Position numbers and translations under genes: made by a program
Shown here: positions 43,212 to 53,517 of the stretch, piece by piece
How the letters are laid out: each line of letters opens with the position of its first letter
Numbering within the stretch: the stretch's first letter is position 1
The notes under the pieces: model-generated
The model's input: only the letters and a program-made list of their open reading frames with translations
The model's database searches: none
What the model was told of the DNA's origin: nothing
Source of the DNA: Candidatus Avirikenella pullistercoris
GTDB taxonomy: Bacteria > Bacteroidota > Bacteroidia > Bacteroidales > Rikenellaceae
DNA: 64,000 nucleotides
Assembly (NCBI GenBank): GCA_018710935.1
Contig: DVIX01000075.1
Location: 1 to 64,000 of the forward strand
Reading direction: 5' to 3'

Positions 43212-43259
43212 TACCGGATAAAAAGCGGGGAGCGATATTCACGCTCCCCGCTTCCGGTA
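43212..43259 (-). terminator. Terminator of the tricorn-like protease gene
   Basis: A 12-bp stem (AAGCGGGGAGCG and complement) around a 7-base loop, within an outer imperfect pair TACCGGA / TCCGGTA. It lies directly after the stop codon at 43265, and a T-rich stretch follows on the minus strand. Confidence 0.8.
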
Positions 43260-43264
43260 TCCTT

Positions 43265-46200
43265 TTATTTCGATTTGTCCGGAGCTGCCGGAATCGGAGG
43301 CAGCGGACGATACGATTTGAGTTCTTCTTTCAACACTTCAACCGCTTTCATCAATTGGTCGTCTTTTCCTAAATATTCATCGGCCGGATTGTTATCCACT
43401 TCGATATCGGGATCTACTCCATGACCTTCGATAATCCAGTTACCGTCGTCGATAGAATAGCTGGTAAAGAACGGCACACGTACATCCTGCCCGTCCATAT
43501 AAGGCGCAGAAGCACTGATACCCACTACACCGCCCCAAGTACGTACTCCGATAAGTTTACCCAATCCGAGTTTCCGGAAACCGTACGGGAACAAGTCACC
43601 GTCGGAAGCAGAATATTTATCTATCAAACATACTTTCGGCCCGTAATGCGTTCCGTTCGGAATAACTTCCGGATGATCGATATTACGCGACATCGTCAAA
43701 CGATATGCTTCACGTCCCAGACGTTCCAAAATAATAGGCGAAACATTGCCGCCGCCGTTCATACGGTCGTCGATAATCAACGCCTTTTTGTTCAACTGCG
43801 GATAGAAAAGCTGAACAAAGGCATTCAAGCCTTCCGTACTCATATCCGGAATATGGATATATCCTATCTCGCCGTTGCTCGCTTCATCTACCTTACGGAC
43901 ATTTCCCATTACCCATTCGTAATATTTCAATCCGGATTCGTCGTCTATCGGCAATACCACAACCTTACGCGCCCCATTCAGGGAAGGTGAGGTATTCACC
44001 GCTATTTCGGTATTCTTATTGGCACGTCCTATCAACAAAGAATAAATATCTGACACCGTATTGGTCGGAGTTCCGTTAATCGCTACGATATAATCGCCTA
44101 CTTTTATGTCCGCACCGTACTCTTTCAACGGAGAACGGAGAGCATTCCACCCTTTCGCTTCTTCGAATATCTTTTCTATGCGGAAAAATCCGCTCTTATC
44201 CTTACTGAAACGAGCTCCGAGCAATCCGGTATTAATCCGTTCGGCTTCCGGACGCTGCCCACTGTTCACGTAAGCATGGCCGATATTCAATTCGGCAATC
44301 ATTTCTCCGATTACATAAGTCAAATCATTGCGGTGGCGTACATAAGGAACCAACGGAGCATATTTATCGTGTATTTTTCCCCAATCCACGCCATGCATAT
44401 TCTCTACATAGAAGAAATCACGATATACCCGCCATGTTTCATCGAAAATCTGTTGCCACTCTTCGCTATAATCTACCAACACCTTCATATCGGAGAGATC
44501 GATCCATTGGTCGGGAGATACTTTTCCATTCGGCAAATCGACTACCGCATAACGGGCTCCTTCACGAACCAACGCTTTTTTACCGTTCGCAGAAACAGTC
44601 AGGGAAATTCCTTCACCTATATCGGATGTTTTCTTCGTATTGAAATCGTATAATTTAATATTTCTCGGATTACGCCCGTTACCGGTCGCATAATAAAGTT
44701 TACCTGCCGGAGCATACACCAAAGAGTAAGAACCTGCCGATACCGGAAGCTGAACGATGCGCTCGCCGATACCTTCCTTATCCACTTTTACGACATTACC
44801 GTTATCTTCTGCAGCCTTTTCTTCACCTACTTCATTATTCCGTATAGCCACCGGCGACGGAGTATCCTTACTAAGCATCACGGCATAGATACGGCTCTGG
44901 TTGCCGTAATATGCGTTCCATTCGTTAGAAGCATAAGCAGGAGCCAAATCCCTTGCAGAAACGATATAAAGGTATTTCCCGTCCTGCGAGAACATCGGTT
45001 GGGAAGAGTTATACCAATTATCGGTTACGGCAAAACGCTCTTTGTTGGCCATATTATATAAATATATCACGGAAACCAGATTATCCGTATCCGTCGTATA
45101 GGCTACCCAAGCATTGTCGGGTGAAATATCGTACCCTGCAATAGCGCTCCATTCGCCTTGTGCTACCAAAGTAACGCTCTTAGTCGCAACATCCACGTAT
45201 TGCAAACGGTTTTTACGATCGGTAAAGAAAATCTTTTTCCCGTCGGGCGACCAACGCAATGTCTGTTTATAAGTATCGGCGTTGGAAGTAAGTTTTACTG
45301 CCGGTGCACTGCCGTCCTGCGGAACGATATATATTTCGCTTTCCCCGTCGATATCGGAAATATAAGCGATGTATTTTCCGTCGGGCGACCACGCTCCGTA
45401 ACGGTCATTCGCATTGCCGCTCTTTGTCAGGTTACGGGTAACCCCTTCTTTCGCAGGCAAGGAGAACACTTCGCCGCGCGCCGTCAATACTACCCTCTCG
45501 CCGTCAGGAGAAATACCTGCCGCCGTAATGTATTTCGATGCATCCACGATTTCCGGGCGATCCCATTCCACATCATTCTCGATATATACCGGAATTTTAT
45601 TAATCTGCCGGCTGGCAACATCGAATTTATAAAGTTCCCCGTTCCGTTCGAAAACAATCGCATTCTGAGAAGCAGAAGGGAATTTTATATCGTAATCGGT
45701 ATAAGCGGTTAATTTTTCAGTAGATTCCGTTTTGGTATTGTAAACAAACAGGTTCATTGTCCGGTCACGGTCGGAAAGGAAAAATATTTCATCGCCTATC
45801 CACATCGGAAAAATATCCTGGCTGTCGTTATTCGTAATATTCTTCATCTGCTTGGTTGCAAAATCGAAAATCCAGATATCGTCGGCCATACCGCCTTTGT
45901 AATATTTCCAGGTACGGAATTCACGGAACACCCTGTTCATCGCCAACTGCTTCCCGTCAGGCGAGAAAGAGCAGAATCCGCCTTCGGAAAGCGGAAGCTC
46001 CTCAGAGAGCCCACCGTCTTTCGACACCTTATAAAGTTTCGCCTTAAAACCGCTGAAAGTATCCCATTTACCACGGTAAACGATCTCTTTCCCGTCGGGC
46101 GACCACGCCATTACTACATTATTCGGCCCCATACGGTCTGCAATATCGTCACGGGAAACCGCCGCTGTATGTGTCAACCGCTCCGGAGTACCTCCTTCGG

Positions 46201-46480
46201 ACGGCATCAGATAAACTTCGGTATTCCCGTCGAACTGTCCGGTAAAAGCAATACTTTTCCCGTCAGGAGAAAAACGGGGAAACACTTCGTAACCGATATC
46301 CGACGTAAGACGACGGGCTACCCCTCCTTCAACAGGAACGGTATAAAGGTCCCCTGCATAACTGAACACGACAGAGTTATTCCCTATCGCAGGAAACCGC
46401 ATCAATTTCGCTTCATTCTGCGCAGAAAGGGAAGGCAGAATGAAAAACGTTGCTGACAACAAAAAAAGAAATTTCTTCAT
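43265..46480 (-). CDS. Exported tricorn-like S41 protease
   Basis: I start the 1071-residue protein at the ATG at 46480 (MKKFLFLLSATFF), giving a signal peptide ending LSAQ. The N-terminal part (about 25-560) has repeated PDGK-x-I/L-A-F/Y blades such as FSPDGKSIAFTG, WSPDGKEIVY and WSPDGKYIAYISD, the tricorn-type propellers. The middle holds the core helical domain (VDWGKIHDKYAPLVPYVRHRNDL), a PDZ domain (KVGDYIVAINGTPTNTV) and the S41 catalytic domain, where the Ser959-Asp960 pair in DKYSASDGD is the nucleophile. Archaeal tricorn is cytosolic, but Bacteroidota members are usually exported. The substrate is unknown. The start is preceded by a -7 box 75 bases upstream. Confidence 0.93.
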   Translation of the reverse strand: MKKFLFLLSATFFILPSLSAQNEAKLMRFPAIGNNSVVFSYAGDLYTVPVEGGVARRLTSDIGYEVFPRFSPDGKSIAFTGQFDGNTEVYLMPSEGGTPERLTHTAAVSRDDIADRMGPNNVVMAWSPDGKEIVYRGKWDTFSGFKAKLYKVSKDGGLSEELPLSEGGFCSFSPDGKQLAMNRVFREFRTWKYYKGGMADDIWIFDFATKQMKNITNNDSQDIFPMWIGDEIFFLSDRDRTMNLFVYNTKTESTEKLTAYTDYDIKFPSASQNAIVFERNGELYKFDVASRQINKIPVYIENDVEWDRPEIVDASKYITAAGISPDGERVVLTARGEVFSLPAKEGVTRNLTKSGNANDRYGAWSPDGKYIAYISDIDGESEIYIVPQDGSAPAVKLTSNADTYKQTLRWSPDGKKIFFTDRKNRLQYVDVATKSVTLVAQGEWSAIAGYDISPDNAWVAYTTDTDNLVSVIYLYNMANKERFAVTDNWYNSSQPMFSQDGKYLYIVSARDLAPAYASNEWNAYYGNQSRIYAVMLSKDTPSPVAIRNNEVGEEKAAEDNGNVVKVDKEGIGERIVQLPVSAGSYSLVYAPAGKLYYATGNGRNPRNIKLYDFNTKKTSDIGEGISLTVSANGKKALVREGARYAVVDLPNGKVSPDQWIDLSDMKVLVDYSEEWQQIFDETWRVYRDFFYVENMHGVDWGKIHDKYAPLVPYVRHRNDLTYVIGEMIAELNIGHAYVNSGQRPEAERINTGLLGARFSKDKSGFFRIEKIFEEAKGWNALRSPLKEYGADIKVGDYIVAINGTPTNTVSDIYSLLIGRANKNTEIAVNTSPSLNGARKVVVLPIDDESGLKYYEWVMGNVRKVDEASNGEIGYIHIPDMSTEGLNAFVQLFYPQLNKKALIIDDRMNGGGNVSPIILERLGREAYRLTMSRNIDHPEVIPNGTHYGPKVCLIDKYSASDGDLFPYGFRKLGLGKLIGVRTWGGVVGISASAPYMDGQDVRVPFFTSYSIDDGNWIIEGHGVDPDIEVDNNPADEYLGKDDQLMKAVEVLKEELKSYRPLPPIPAAPDKSK

Positions 46481-46930
46481 ACGCAATCATTAAAAAGGTT
46501 ATCTATTTCAAACCCTGTTATTACGGGTAACTTCTCAAACACATTTTATTCTAACAAAGTTAGGAATTTATTTCTACTTGCGGAAGCATATTTCCTCTCT
46601 ATTTTTCCAAAAGAACAAGAGAAAAACCGAAAATTTTACTTTATCCGAAAAACAGCGTTTATCCTGAAAAAGGAAAAAGCGTTACGGCAGACGCAGCAAA
46701 AATGTAGAAATAATCCACACAAATAATGTGGAATTCACCAAACTTTCCCCAAAAGAGTACGGCGCAATTTTCTCGAAACGACAATATAACAACCTATTTA
46801 TCTGTTATTTATAAGCGATTGTTAAAAATTCATGCTTTTTAGATACTTTTGTGACGGATTTTTGATAGGGAATAACAACTAAAAAATGAAACCTTCCGAA
46901 ATTTTATAAATTTATTAACCATTCATAATA
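46481..46930. other. Divergent promoter region before the RND operon
   Basis: 450 AT-rich bases with no gene. A minus-strand -7 box TAACTTTG lies at 46562-46555 (tricorn-like gene). On the plus strand, TTG (46819-46821), 22 bases, then TACTTTTG (46844-46851) is 80 bases before the RND adaptor gene. No inverted repeat that looks like a repressor site was noticed. Confidence 0.6.
46819..46851 (+). promoter_or_regulatory. Promoter of the RND efflux operon
   Basis: TTG, 22 bases, then TACTTTTG, a full TAnnTTTG match. It leaves a leader of about 73 bases. Confidence 0.55.
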
Positions 46931-48085
46931 ATGAGAGTCGCTTTTTATACGATTTTATGTTGTACGGTATTACTGAGTTCCTGCAAGGATAATGAAGTAA
47001 AACTGCCTATTGTAGAAGTGGAAGATGTTGCCATAGACAACATCGAAATTTACGGAGAATATGCCGGTCTTATCAGGGCTTCCAGAAGCGTAGAGATACA
47101 CGCCCGGGTAGAAGGCTTTCTCGAAAACATGACATTCGACGAAGGGAAAAAAGTAGAAATGAACGAGCCTCTTTTCTATATCAACGATGCCCTTTACAAA
47201 GCCAAAGTAGAAAAAGCGAAGGCTCAATTAAAAAAAGACGAAGCACAAGCAGCAAAGGCAGCCCGCGACGTAGAGCGTTTGCGCCCGCTGTACGAACAGA
47301 ATGCAGCCAGCCAGCTGGATTTGGATAATGCCATTGCAGCCCTCGACATGGCTAACGCCAGTGTGTCGATGAGCAAAGCCGACCTCTCTCAGGCCGAACT
47401 GGAACTAAGTTATACCGTAGTACGTTCTCCGTTATCGGGTTATATCAGCGAACGGTATGTAGACGTAGGAACTTTAGTTGGAAAATCCAACTCCTCCCTG
47501 TTAGCCACCGTAGTAAACCGCGACACCGTATTGGTCGACTTCAAACTGACCGCTTTAGACTATCTGAGAAGCCAACGGAGAAACGTACATTTCGGAGAGC
47601 TGGATACCACCCGTTCCTGGCAACCGACCGTAACCGTAACTTTAGCGGATAACTCCGTTTACGGAGAAAAAGGGATCGTGGATTTCGCCTCGCCGCAAGT
47701 CGATCCCAAAACCGGTACTTTCGGGGTACGTGCAGAACTGCCCAACCCCCACCAAGTATTCTTGCCCGGACAGTTCACCCGGGTAAAACTGTTGCTGGAC
47801 GTACTGGAAAACGTAATGGTCGTTCCTAAAAAAGCGATCTTAATAGAAAAAGGCGGTGCATTCATATTTGTTGTACGCCCGGACAGCGTAGTGGAAAAAC
47901 GGTATGTGGAAACCGGCCCCGAACAAGATAACCGCATCGTAATCACCAGAGGGTTATCTTCCAACGAGAAAGTCGTAGTGGAAGGTTACCAGAAACTGAC
48001 ACACGGACAAAAAGCTATTCCGAGAACTCCGGAAGAACAAGAAGCAATATTGAAAGAGCAAAACAAACAAGAGGAGGAAAATTAG
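46931..48085 (+). CDS. RND efflux periplasmic adaptor lipoprotein
   Basis: The 384-residue membrane-fusion protein (AcrA/MexA type) links the inner-membrane pump to the outer-membrane channel. It has a lipobox TVLLSSC (Cys19). Barrel-sandwich (lipoyl) halves are HARVEGFLENMTFDEGKKVEMNEPLFYINDALY and LELSYTVVRSPLSGYISERYVDVGTLVG, separated by the alpha-hairpin coiled coil (about 88-155). The beta-barrel domain and membrane-proximal domain with VVPKKAILIEKGGAFIFVV follow. It is the first gene of a complete tripartite efflux operon, with the pump starting on the next base after its stop codon. Confidence 0.95.
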   Translation: MRVAFYTILCCTVLLSSCKDNEVKLPIVEVEDVAIDNIEIYGEYAGLIRASRSVEIHARVEGFLENMTFDEGKKVEMNEPLFYINDALYKAKVEKAKAQLKKDEAQAAKAARDVERLRPLYEQNAASQLDLDNAIAALDMANASVSMSKADLSQAELELSYTVVRSPLSGYISERYVDVGTLVGKSNSSLLATVVNRDTVLVDFKLTALDYLRSQRRNVHFGELDTTRSWQPTVTVTLADNSVYGEKGIVDFASPQVDPKTGTFGVRAELPNPHQVFLPGQFTRVKLLLDVLENVMVVPKKAILIEKGGAFIFVVRPDSVVEKRYVETGPEQDNRIVITRGLSSNEKVVVEGYQKLTHGQKAIPRTPEEQEAILKEQNKQEEEN

Positions 48086-51000
48086 ATGAAACCAGGATTT
48101 TTTATTGACAGGCCTGTCTTTTCTACCGTTCTTTCCGTCTTGATTGTTTTGGTAGGGATTATCGGGCTGACACTGCTCCCCATCGAACAATACCCGGAAA
48201 TTACCCCTCCTGTGGTAAAAATCAGTGCCTCCTATCCGGGAGCCAATGCTACAACCGTTTCCCAGGCGGTGGCGACTCCTATCGAACAGGAATTAAACGG
48301 AACGCCGGGCATGATTTACATGGAATCCAGCAGTTCCAATTCAGGAGGCCTTTCCATTACGGTCACTTTCGACGTAACCACCAACCCCGACCTGGCTGCC
48401 GTAGAGATACAAAACCGGGTAAAGCTGGCTGAGTCACGGCTTCCCGCCGAAGTACTGCAAAACGGTATTTCGGTAGAGAAACAAGCCGCCAACCAGCTGC
48501 TTACCGTAGCCCTCGCCTCAGACGACCCGAAATTCGACGAAATATACCTGAGCAACTACGCTACAATCAACGTATTGGACGTAATCCGCCGTATTCCGGG
48601 GGTAGGACGTGTTTCCAATATCGGCAGCCGTTATTACGGAATGCAAATATGGGTATATCCCGACAAGATGGCCAGCTTCGGGCTTACGGTCAAAGACCTT
48701 GAAAACGCACTGAAAGACCAGAACCGCGAATCGGCAGCCGGCGAATTAGGCAAACCTCCTGTTTCCGGGGTAGATGTCACGATTCCTATCACCGCCCGAG
48801 GCCGCCTATCTACCGTAAGCGATTTTGAAGATATCGTAGTAAAAGCCAACAGCGACGGCTCCTTTATCCGCATACGCGACGTAGCGAGGGTATCTCTCGA
48901 AGCCTCTTCGTATAATACGGAAAGCGGACTGAACGGGAAAAATGCCGCCATATTGGGTATTTATATGCTGCCCGGCGCCAATGCTATGCAGGTAGCACAA
49001 GAAGTAAAGGACGCCATGGAAGAGATAGCCAAAGATTTCCCCGAAGGGCTCGACTACCTCATTCCGTTCGATATGACGCAATATATCTCGGAATCCATAC
49101 ACGAAGTATACAAAACCCTTTTCGAGGCATTGATACTCGTTATTCTCGTGGTATTCCTCTCTTTGCAAAGCTGGCGTACCGCATTGATTCCGATTATCGC
49201 CGTGCCTATCTCGCTAATCGGTACTTTCGGATTCATGCTGATTATGGGATTCTCGCTCAACATGCTAACCCTGTTAGGGCTTGTTCTTGCAATCGGTATC
49301 GTCGTGGATGACGCTATCGTCGTCGTCGAGAACGTCGAACGTATCATGTCCGCACAAAAAATCGGCGCACGCGAAGCGACCCATATCGCCATGAAAGAAC
49401 TGACCGGCGCACTTATAGCAACCTCATTGGTATTAGCGGCCGTATTTATCCCCGTCAGCTTTCTCGACGGCATCACCGGTTCGCTGTTCCGCCAGTTCTC
49501 TATTACAATCGTCGTATCCGTATTGATTTCTACGGTCGTAGCATTGACACTCAGCCCTGCTATGTGCGCCCTGATACTCCGCCCGACAGAAGGACAGAAA
49601 AACATTCTGTTCCGCAAAATCAATATCTGGCTGGATAAAAGCAATAAAAAATATACCGGCATAATCTATAAGGTAATCCAACACCCCCGAAGGGTTATGG
49701 CCGGTTTCGGAATGATACTGATAATCATTTTCGTATTGAATAAATTCATCGCTACCGGATTCGTTCCGCAAGAAGACCAGGGATATTTTACTATCGAACT
49801 GGAAATGCCGTCAGGTACGACCATAGAGAGAATCCGGGAAGTGACCGACCGCGCCATTGCATTTATGAATCGACACGAAGCAGTGGATTACGTACAGAAT
49901 GTCACCGGTTCCAGCCCCCGTGTCGGGACCAACCAGGGACGCGCAACCCTTACCGTAATACTGAAACCGCAGGAAGAACGGAAACAAAGCGTTGAAGAGG
50001 TAATGCAGGATGCACAGGATGAATTCTACAACTACCCCGAAGTGAAAGTACATACCAGCCGTCCGCCCGCTGTACCGGGGCTCGGTTCGGCAGGCGGTAT
50101 AGAGATGAAACTCCAGGCCAGGTCGGACGCTCAATGGGAAGACCTCGTTATGGCAGTAGATACCTTTATGTACTATGCCTCCCAACGTAAAGAGATAGCA
50201 ACCGTTTCATCTTCCCTGCAATCCGAAATACCCCAGCTCTATTTCGATGTAGACAGAGACCAGGCTATCCTGTTAGGCGTACCCCTTTCGGATGTTTTTT
50301 CCACCATGAAGGCTTATTTAGGCTCGGTTTACGTAAACGACTTCAACATGTTCAATCGTATTTACCGGGTATATATACAGGCCGACCAATCGTTCAGGGC
50401 TACGCAGGACAATATCAACCTCTTTTTCGTAAAAACATCCAGCGGAACTATGATTCCTCTGACCGTATTGGGCAAGACCTACTACACCACCGGGCCGGGA
50501 AGCATTACCCGTTTTAACATGTACACGTCTGCTCCGATGCAGATTACCTCAGCCAAAGGGTACAGCTCCGGGCAAACGATGGCTGCTATCGAAGAAATCG
50601 CAGCGCAACATCTTCCGGACAATATAGGCCTTGCATGGAGTGGGCTTTCTTTCCAGGAGAAAGAGGCTTCCGGACAGACCGGCAAAGTGCTCGCACTCGT
50701 ATTCCTGTTCGTATTTCTGTTCCTCGCCGCCCAATACGAGAGTTGGTCGGTTCCTATCGCAGCCCTGCTTTCATTGCCTATCGCCGCAGCCGGCGCTTAT
50801 ATCGGCATCGGAATATTAGGGCTGGAAAACGATATCTATTTCCAGATCGGCTTAGTAACACTTATCGGACTTGCCGCTAAGAACGCCATTCTTATTATCG
50901 AATTCGCCAAAGTGAAGACCGATGCAGGCATGGATCCTGTAACAGCCGCCATACAAGCCGCCCGATTACGTTTCCGTCCGATTCTGATGACCTCATTGGC

Positions 51001-51214
51001 TTTCGTACTGGGAATGCTGCCTATGGTATTGGCTACCGGCCCCGGCTCTGCAAGCCGGCACTCCATAGGGACAGGCGTATTCTTCGGAATGATTGCCGCC
51101 ATTACTATCGGTATCGTACTGATTCCGTTCTTCTTCGTAATGGTATATCGGTTGAAAGAAAGATTTAAAATACCGGAAATCCGGTTCCCCAAATTTTTCA
51201 AACGTAAAAAATAA
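48086..51214 (+). CDS. RND efflux pump, inner-membrane subunit (AcrB/MexF type)
   Basis: The 1042-residue proton-driven drug exporter of the HAE1 family has 12 membrane helices and two large periplasmic loops. It opens KPGFFIDRPVFSTVLSVLIVL (helix 1). Helix 4 holds the proton-relay pair in AIGIVVDDAIVVVENVERI (D-D of AcrB 407/408). Duplicated family motifs include GLVTLIGLAAKNAILIIEFAK and FRPILMTSLAFVLGMLPMV. The start ATG is preceded by a strong AGGAGG, unusual in this phylum, inside the end of the adaptor gene. Substrates cannot be predicted from sequence. Confidence 0.97.
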   Translation: MKPGFFIDRPVFSTVLSVLIVLVGIIGLTLLPIEQYPEITPPVVKISASYPGANATTVSQAVATPIEQELNGTPGMIYMESSSSNSGGLSITVTFDVTTNPDLAAVEIQNRVKLAESRLPAEVLQNGISVEKQAANQLLTVALASDDPKFDEIYLSNYATINVLDVIRRIPGVGRVSNIGSRYYGMQIWVYPDKMASFGLTVKDLENALKDQNRESAAGELGKPPVSGVDVTIPITARGRLSTVSDFEDIVVKANSDGSFIRIRDVARVSLEASSYNTESGLNGKNAAILGIYMLPGANAMQVAQEVKDAMEEIAKDFPEGLDYLIPFDMTQYISESIHEVYKTLFEALILVILVVFLSLQSWRTALIPIIAVPISLIGTFGFMLIMGFSLNMLTLLGLVLAIGIVVDDAIVVVENVERIMSAQKIGAREATHIAMKELTGALIATSLVLAAVFIPVSFLDGITGSLFRQFSITIVVSVLISTVVALTLSPAMCALILRPTEGQKNILFRKINIWLDKSNKKYTGIIYKVIQHPRRVMAGFGMILIIIFVLNKFIATGFVPQEDQGYFTIELEMPSGTTIERIREVTDRAIAFMNRHEAVDYVQNVTGSSPRVGTNQGRATLTVILKPQEERKQSVEEVMQDAQDEFYNYPEVKVHTSRPPAVPGLGSAGGIEMKLQARSDAQWEDLVMAVDTFMYYASQRKEIATVSSSLQSEIPQLYFDVDRDQAILLGVPLSDVFSTMKAYLGSVYVNDFNMFNRIYRVYIQADQSFRATQDNINLFFVKTSSGTMIPLTVLGKTYYTTGPGSITRFNMYTSAPMQITSAKGYSSGQTMAAIEEIAAQHLPDNIGLAWSGLSFQEKEASGQTGKVLALVFLFVFLFLAAQYESWSVPIAALLSLPIAAAGAYIGIGILGLENDIYFQIGLVTLIGLAAKNAILIIEFAKVKTDAGMDPVTAAIQAARLRFRPILMTSLAFVLGMLPMVLATGPGSASRHSIGTGVFFGMIAAITIGIVLIPFFFVMVYRLKERFKIPEIRFPKFFKRKK

Positions 51215-51221
51215 AGTAGCC

Positions 51222-52604
51222 ATGAACTGCAAAACATATATTATTATCCTGCTGCTCATCGCCGGCACTACACTCTCCTCCTGCCGGATAGGGAAAGCCT
51301 ATAAAACACCGAAAATGGATATCCCCGAACAGTTCGACGGAACGGAAAACATGGAACAAGGGGTTGCTGCGGATATCGGGTGGAGCACTTTATACACGGA
51401 TACCGTATTGCAAAAACTGATTGCACAAGCCCTCGAATACAATAAGGACATGCTTGCCGCAACCGCCCGCATCAAAGAGATGATTGCCAACAAACGCATC
51501 AAATTTGCCGGTATTTTTCCGGAAATAGGCATAAGGGCGAATGCCCAGAAAGAGTATCTGAATTACGGCGGACACGACAAATCGTACGACCCGGAATTCA
51601 GCGGAGCACTCACTTTTAGCTGGGAAGCGGATATATGGGGTAAATTACGCTGGCAAAACGAAGCAGGCATAGCCGCCTATATGCAATCGGTAGAAGCTCA
51701 ACGGGCTTTACAACTTACCATTGTTTCCCAGGTAGCTCAAATGTATTTCGAATTGAAAGCCCTCGATCAGGAACTGTATATCGTCAAACACACCTTAGAA
51801 GCCCGCCGGGAAGGGGTACGTTTCGCCAAATTGCGGTACGATGGCGGTCTGACCTCCGAAATCCCTTATCGACAAAGTTTGGTAGAGTTAGCCCGCACCG
51901 AAACTTTAGTTCCGGGATTGGAAAATGAAATCAAACTGAAAGAAAACGATCTTTCCGTATTCTTAGGCGAGTTTCCTACAGATATACCGAGAGGGACAGA
52001 CATTACCCACGTGCCGATAATGGAATCGCTGCCCGTCGACCTCCCCTCCTCCCTGTTGGAACGGCGTCCGGACGTACGCCAGGCAGAACAGAAACTCAGG
52101 GAAGCGAATGCCAATGTAGGAATTGCCCTTACCAATATGTTCCCGCAAATCCGGCTGACCGGTAATATCGGAGGCGAAAACTCGGATTTAGCCAATTTTC
52201 TGAAAAGCCCTGCATGGTTCGTAGCCGGCACATTGACCGGTCCCCTATTCAATTTAGGCAAAAACAGGGCTGCTCACAAAGCATCGCAGGCCGCCTATGA
52301 ACAACAGGTATATCAATACGAGAAAAAAATATTGGAGGTTTTCCGGGAGGTAGATAACGCCATCGAAACATTCCAAAAAACGAAAGAAATGCGCCGTTCC
52401 GCCGAAGAACTCTACCAATCGGCACAAACCTACCATGAACTCGCTCTGTTACAATATGTAAACGGAATTATCAGTTACATCGACGTGCTCGACGCCCAAC
52501 GGCAACTGTTCGACGCAGAAATCGCAGTCAATGATGCCACATTGGACGCCCTTCTGGCAACCGTATCTTTATATAAAGTACTCGGCGGAGGACTCAACAA
52601 ATAA
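51222..52604 (+). CDS. RND efflux outer-membrane lipoprotein channel (TolC/NodT type)
   Basis: The 460-residue outer-membrane factor has a lipobox TTLSSC (Cys20) and two internally similar halves of the TolC helical-barrel fold. The first includes VLQKLIAQALEYNKDMLAATARI and GALTFSWEADIWGKLRWQNEA; the second LLERRPDVRQAEQKLREANANVGIALTNMFPQI and GPLFNLGKNRAAHKASQAAYEQQVYQYEKKILEVFREVDNAI. The S/D-x-L-x-x-R-P-D-V and F-D-x-G patterns are the NodT hallmark. It starts 7 bases after the pump gene and completes the tripartite system. A terminator follows 23 bases after its stop. Confidence 0.96.
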   Translation: MNCKTYIIILLLIAGTTLSSCRIGKAYKTPKMDIPEQFDGTENMEQGVAADIGWSTLYTDTVLQKLIAQALEYNKDMLAATARIKEMIANKRIKFAGIFPEIGIRANAQKEYLNYGGHDKSYDPEFSGALTFSWEADIWGKLRWQNEAGIAAYMQSVEAQRALQLTIVSQVAQMYFELKALDQELYIVKHTLEARREGVRFAKLRYDGGLTSEIPYRQSLVELARTETLVPGLENEIKLKENDLSVFLGEFPTDIPRGTDITHVPIMESLPVDLPSSLLERRPDVRQAEQKLREANANVGIALTNMFPQIRLTGNIGGENSDLANFLKSPAWFVAGTLTGPLFNLGKNRAAHKASQAAYEQQVYQYEKKILEVFREVDNAIETFQKTKEMRRSAEELYQSAQTYHELALLQYVNGIISYIDVLDAQRQLFDAEIAVNDATLDALLATVSLYKVLGGGLNK

Positions 52605-52627
52605 AAAGAGGGGGATATCCCATTCCG

Positions 52628-52667
52628 AAAAAGGCTTCCCGTTTGAATTTATCGGGAAGCCTTTTTT
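52628..52667 (+). terminator. Terminator of the RND operon
   Basis: A 14-bp stem (AAAAAGGCTTCCCG and complement), 11-base loop, T6 end. Confidence 0.9.
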
Positions 52668-52820
52668 ATTATATATGACAATTCTGTTCGAAATATACGC
52701 AACCCACAGTTGTTCCGGATTATTTCAAGCACTCCATTAGTTACGGTTCTTTCGACATAATTATAGGAATACTTATTTAATAACGGCTTCAAACGATACG
52801 ATAAGGCAACTATTCTACTG

Positions 52821-53483
52821 TTATTCCATTTTATCAATCGTCAGATCCGGAAGTTTCTGTATAAAATTGACAAGATGCGTTTCATCCGACTGTTTAAATG
52901 TTTTAACCAGCATCGTTACCTGAAACAACTCCGTATCGCCGGTCTGTTTATGCTCCACCTGATAATTGAGAAGTCGATATCCTTTATCGTAAACTTCATC
53001 CAATATTTTATGCAGATTCTCTTTTTCTCCGGTAGAGAAAGCGATAAAAGAGTTTCTTACGCCCAAATGCCGGAAAAGGAAAGTGGTTACCTCAAGCCCT
53101 GCGAGCGTCAGGATTGTCGCTGCAACGGCTACCGCATACAACTCCCCTCCGACAGCCAACCCGATAGCCGCCGTAGCCCAGAGGCCTGCCGCCGTAGTCA
53201 ATCCCCGTACGAACTGACGGTGTATGATAATGGTTCCTGCCCCGATAAAACCGATACCGGTCACCACCTGTGAAGCGATACGGCTCGGATCCAAAGAGAT
53301 ATTGCCTTCCTGCAATATATTGCCGAAACCGTATTGGGAAACGATCATAAAAATAGCGCTTCCGAGCGATACGAGTATATGGGTACGCAATCCGGCCTCT
53401 TTTGCCCGGTATTCCCGATCCAATCCGATAATTCCCCCCAATAGGGAAGCCAACAATAAACGTAAAATCAAATCCCAGGTCAT
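52821..53483 (-). CDS. MgtC/SapB-family membrane protein
   Basis: The 220-residue protein has four to five N-terminal membrane helices with the MgtC signatures LLLASLLGGIIGLDREYRAKEAGLRTHILVSLGSA and VVTGIGFIGAGTIIIHR, then GLTTAAGLWATAAIGLAVGGELY. A cytoplasmic C-terminal domain (about 150-220) resembles an ACT-type fold (NYQVEHKQTGDTELFQVTMLV). I start it at the ATG at 53483 because AAAGGAGG lies 4 bases upstream. Family members modulate the F-ATPase or Mg2+ homeostasis in pathogens; the role here is not known. Repeat region B and its promoter-like boxes lie just upstream. Confidence 0.9.
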   Translation of the reverse strand: MTWDLILRLLLASLLGGIIGLDREYRAKEAGLRTHILVSLGSAIFMIVSQYGFGNILQEGNISLDPSRIASQVVTGIGFIGAGTIIIHRQFVRGLTTAAGLWATAAIGLAVGGELYAVAVAATILTLAGLEVTTFLFRHLGVRNSFIAFSTGEKENLHKILDEVYDKGYRLLNYQVEHKQTGDTELFQVTMLVKTFKQSDETHLVNFIQKLPDLTIDKME

Positions 53484-53487
53484 AAAA

Positions 53488-53495
53488 CCTCCTTT
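53488..53495 (-). promoter_or_regulatory. Strong ribosome binding site of the MgtC-family gene
   Basis: AAAGGAGG on the minus strand, 4 bases before the ATG. Such a complete Shine-Dalgarno sequence is rare in this phylum. It decides the start in favour of 53483 over an upstream TTG at 53510. Confidence 0.75.
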
Positions 53496-53517
53496 CCCAT
53501 TAATAAACAATCATTAA

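Noticed and set aside
46481-46930. An operator for a local efflux repressor
   Set aside because: No TetR- or MarR-type gene adjoins the RND operon, and no clear inverted repeat overlaps the promoter.
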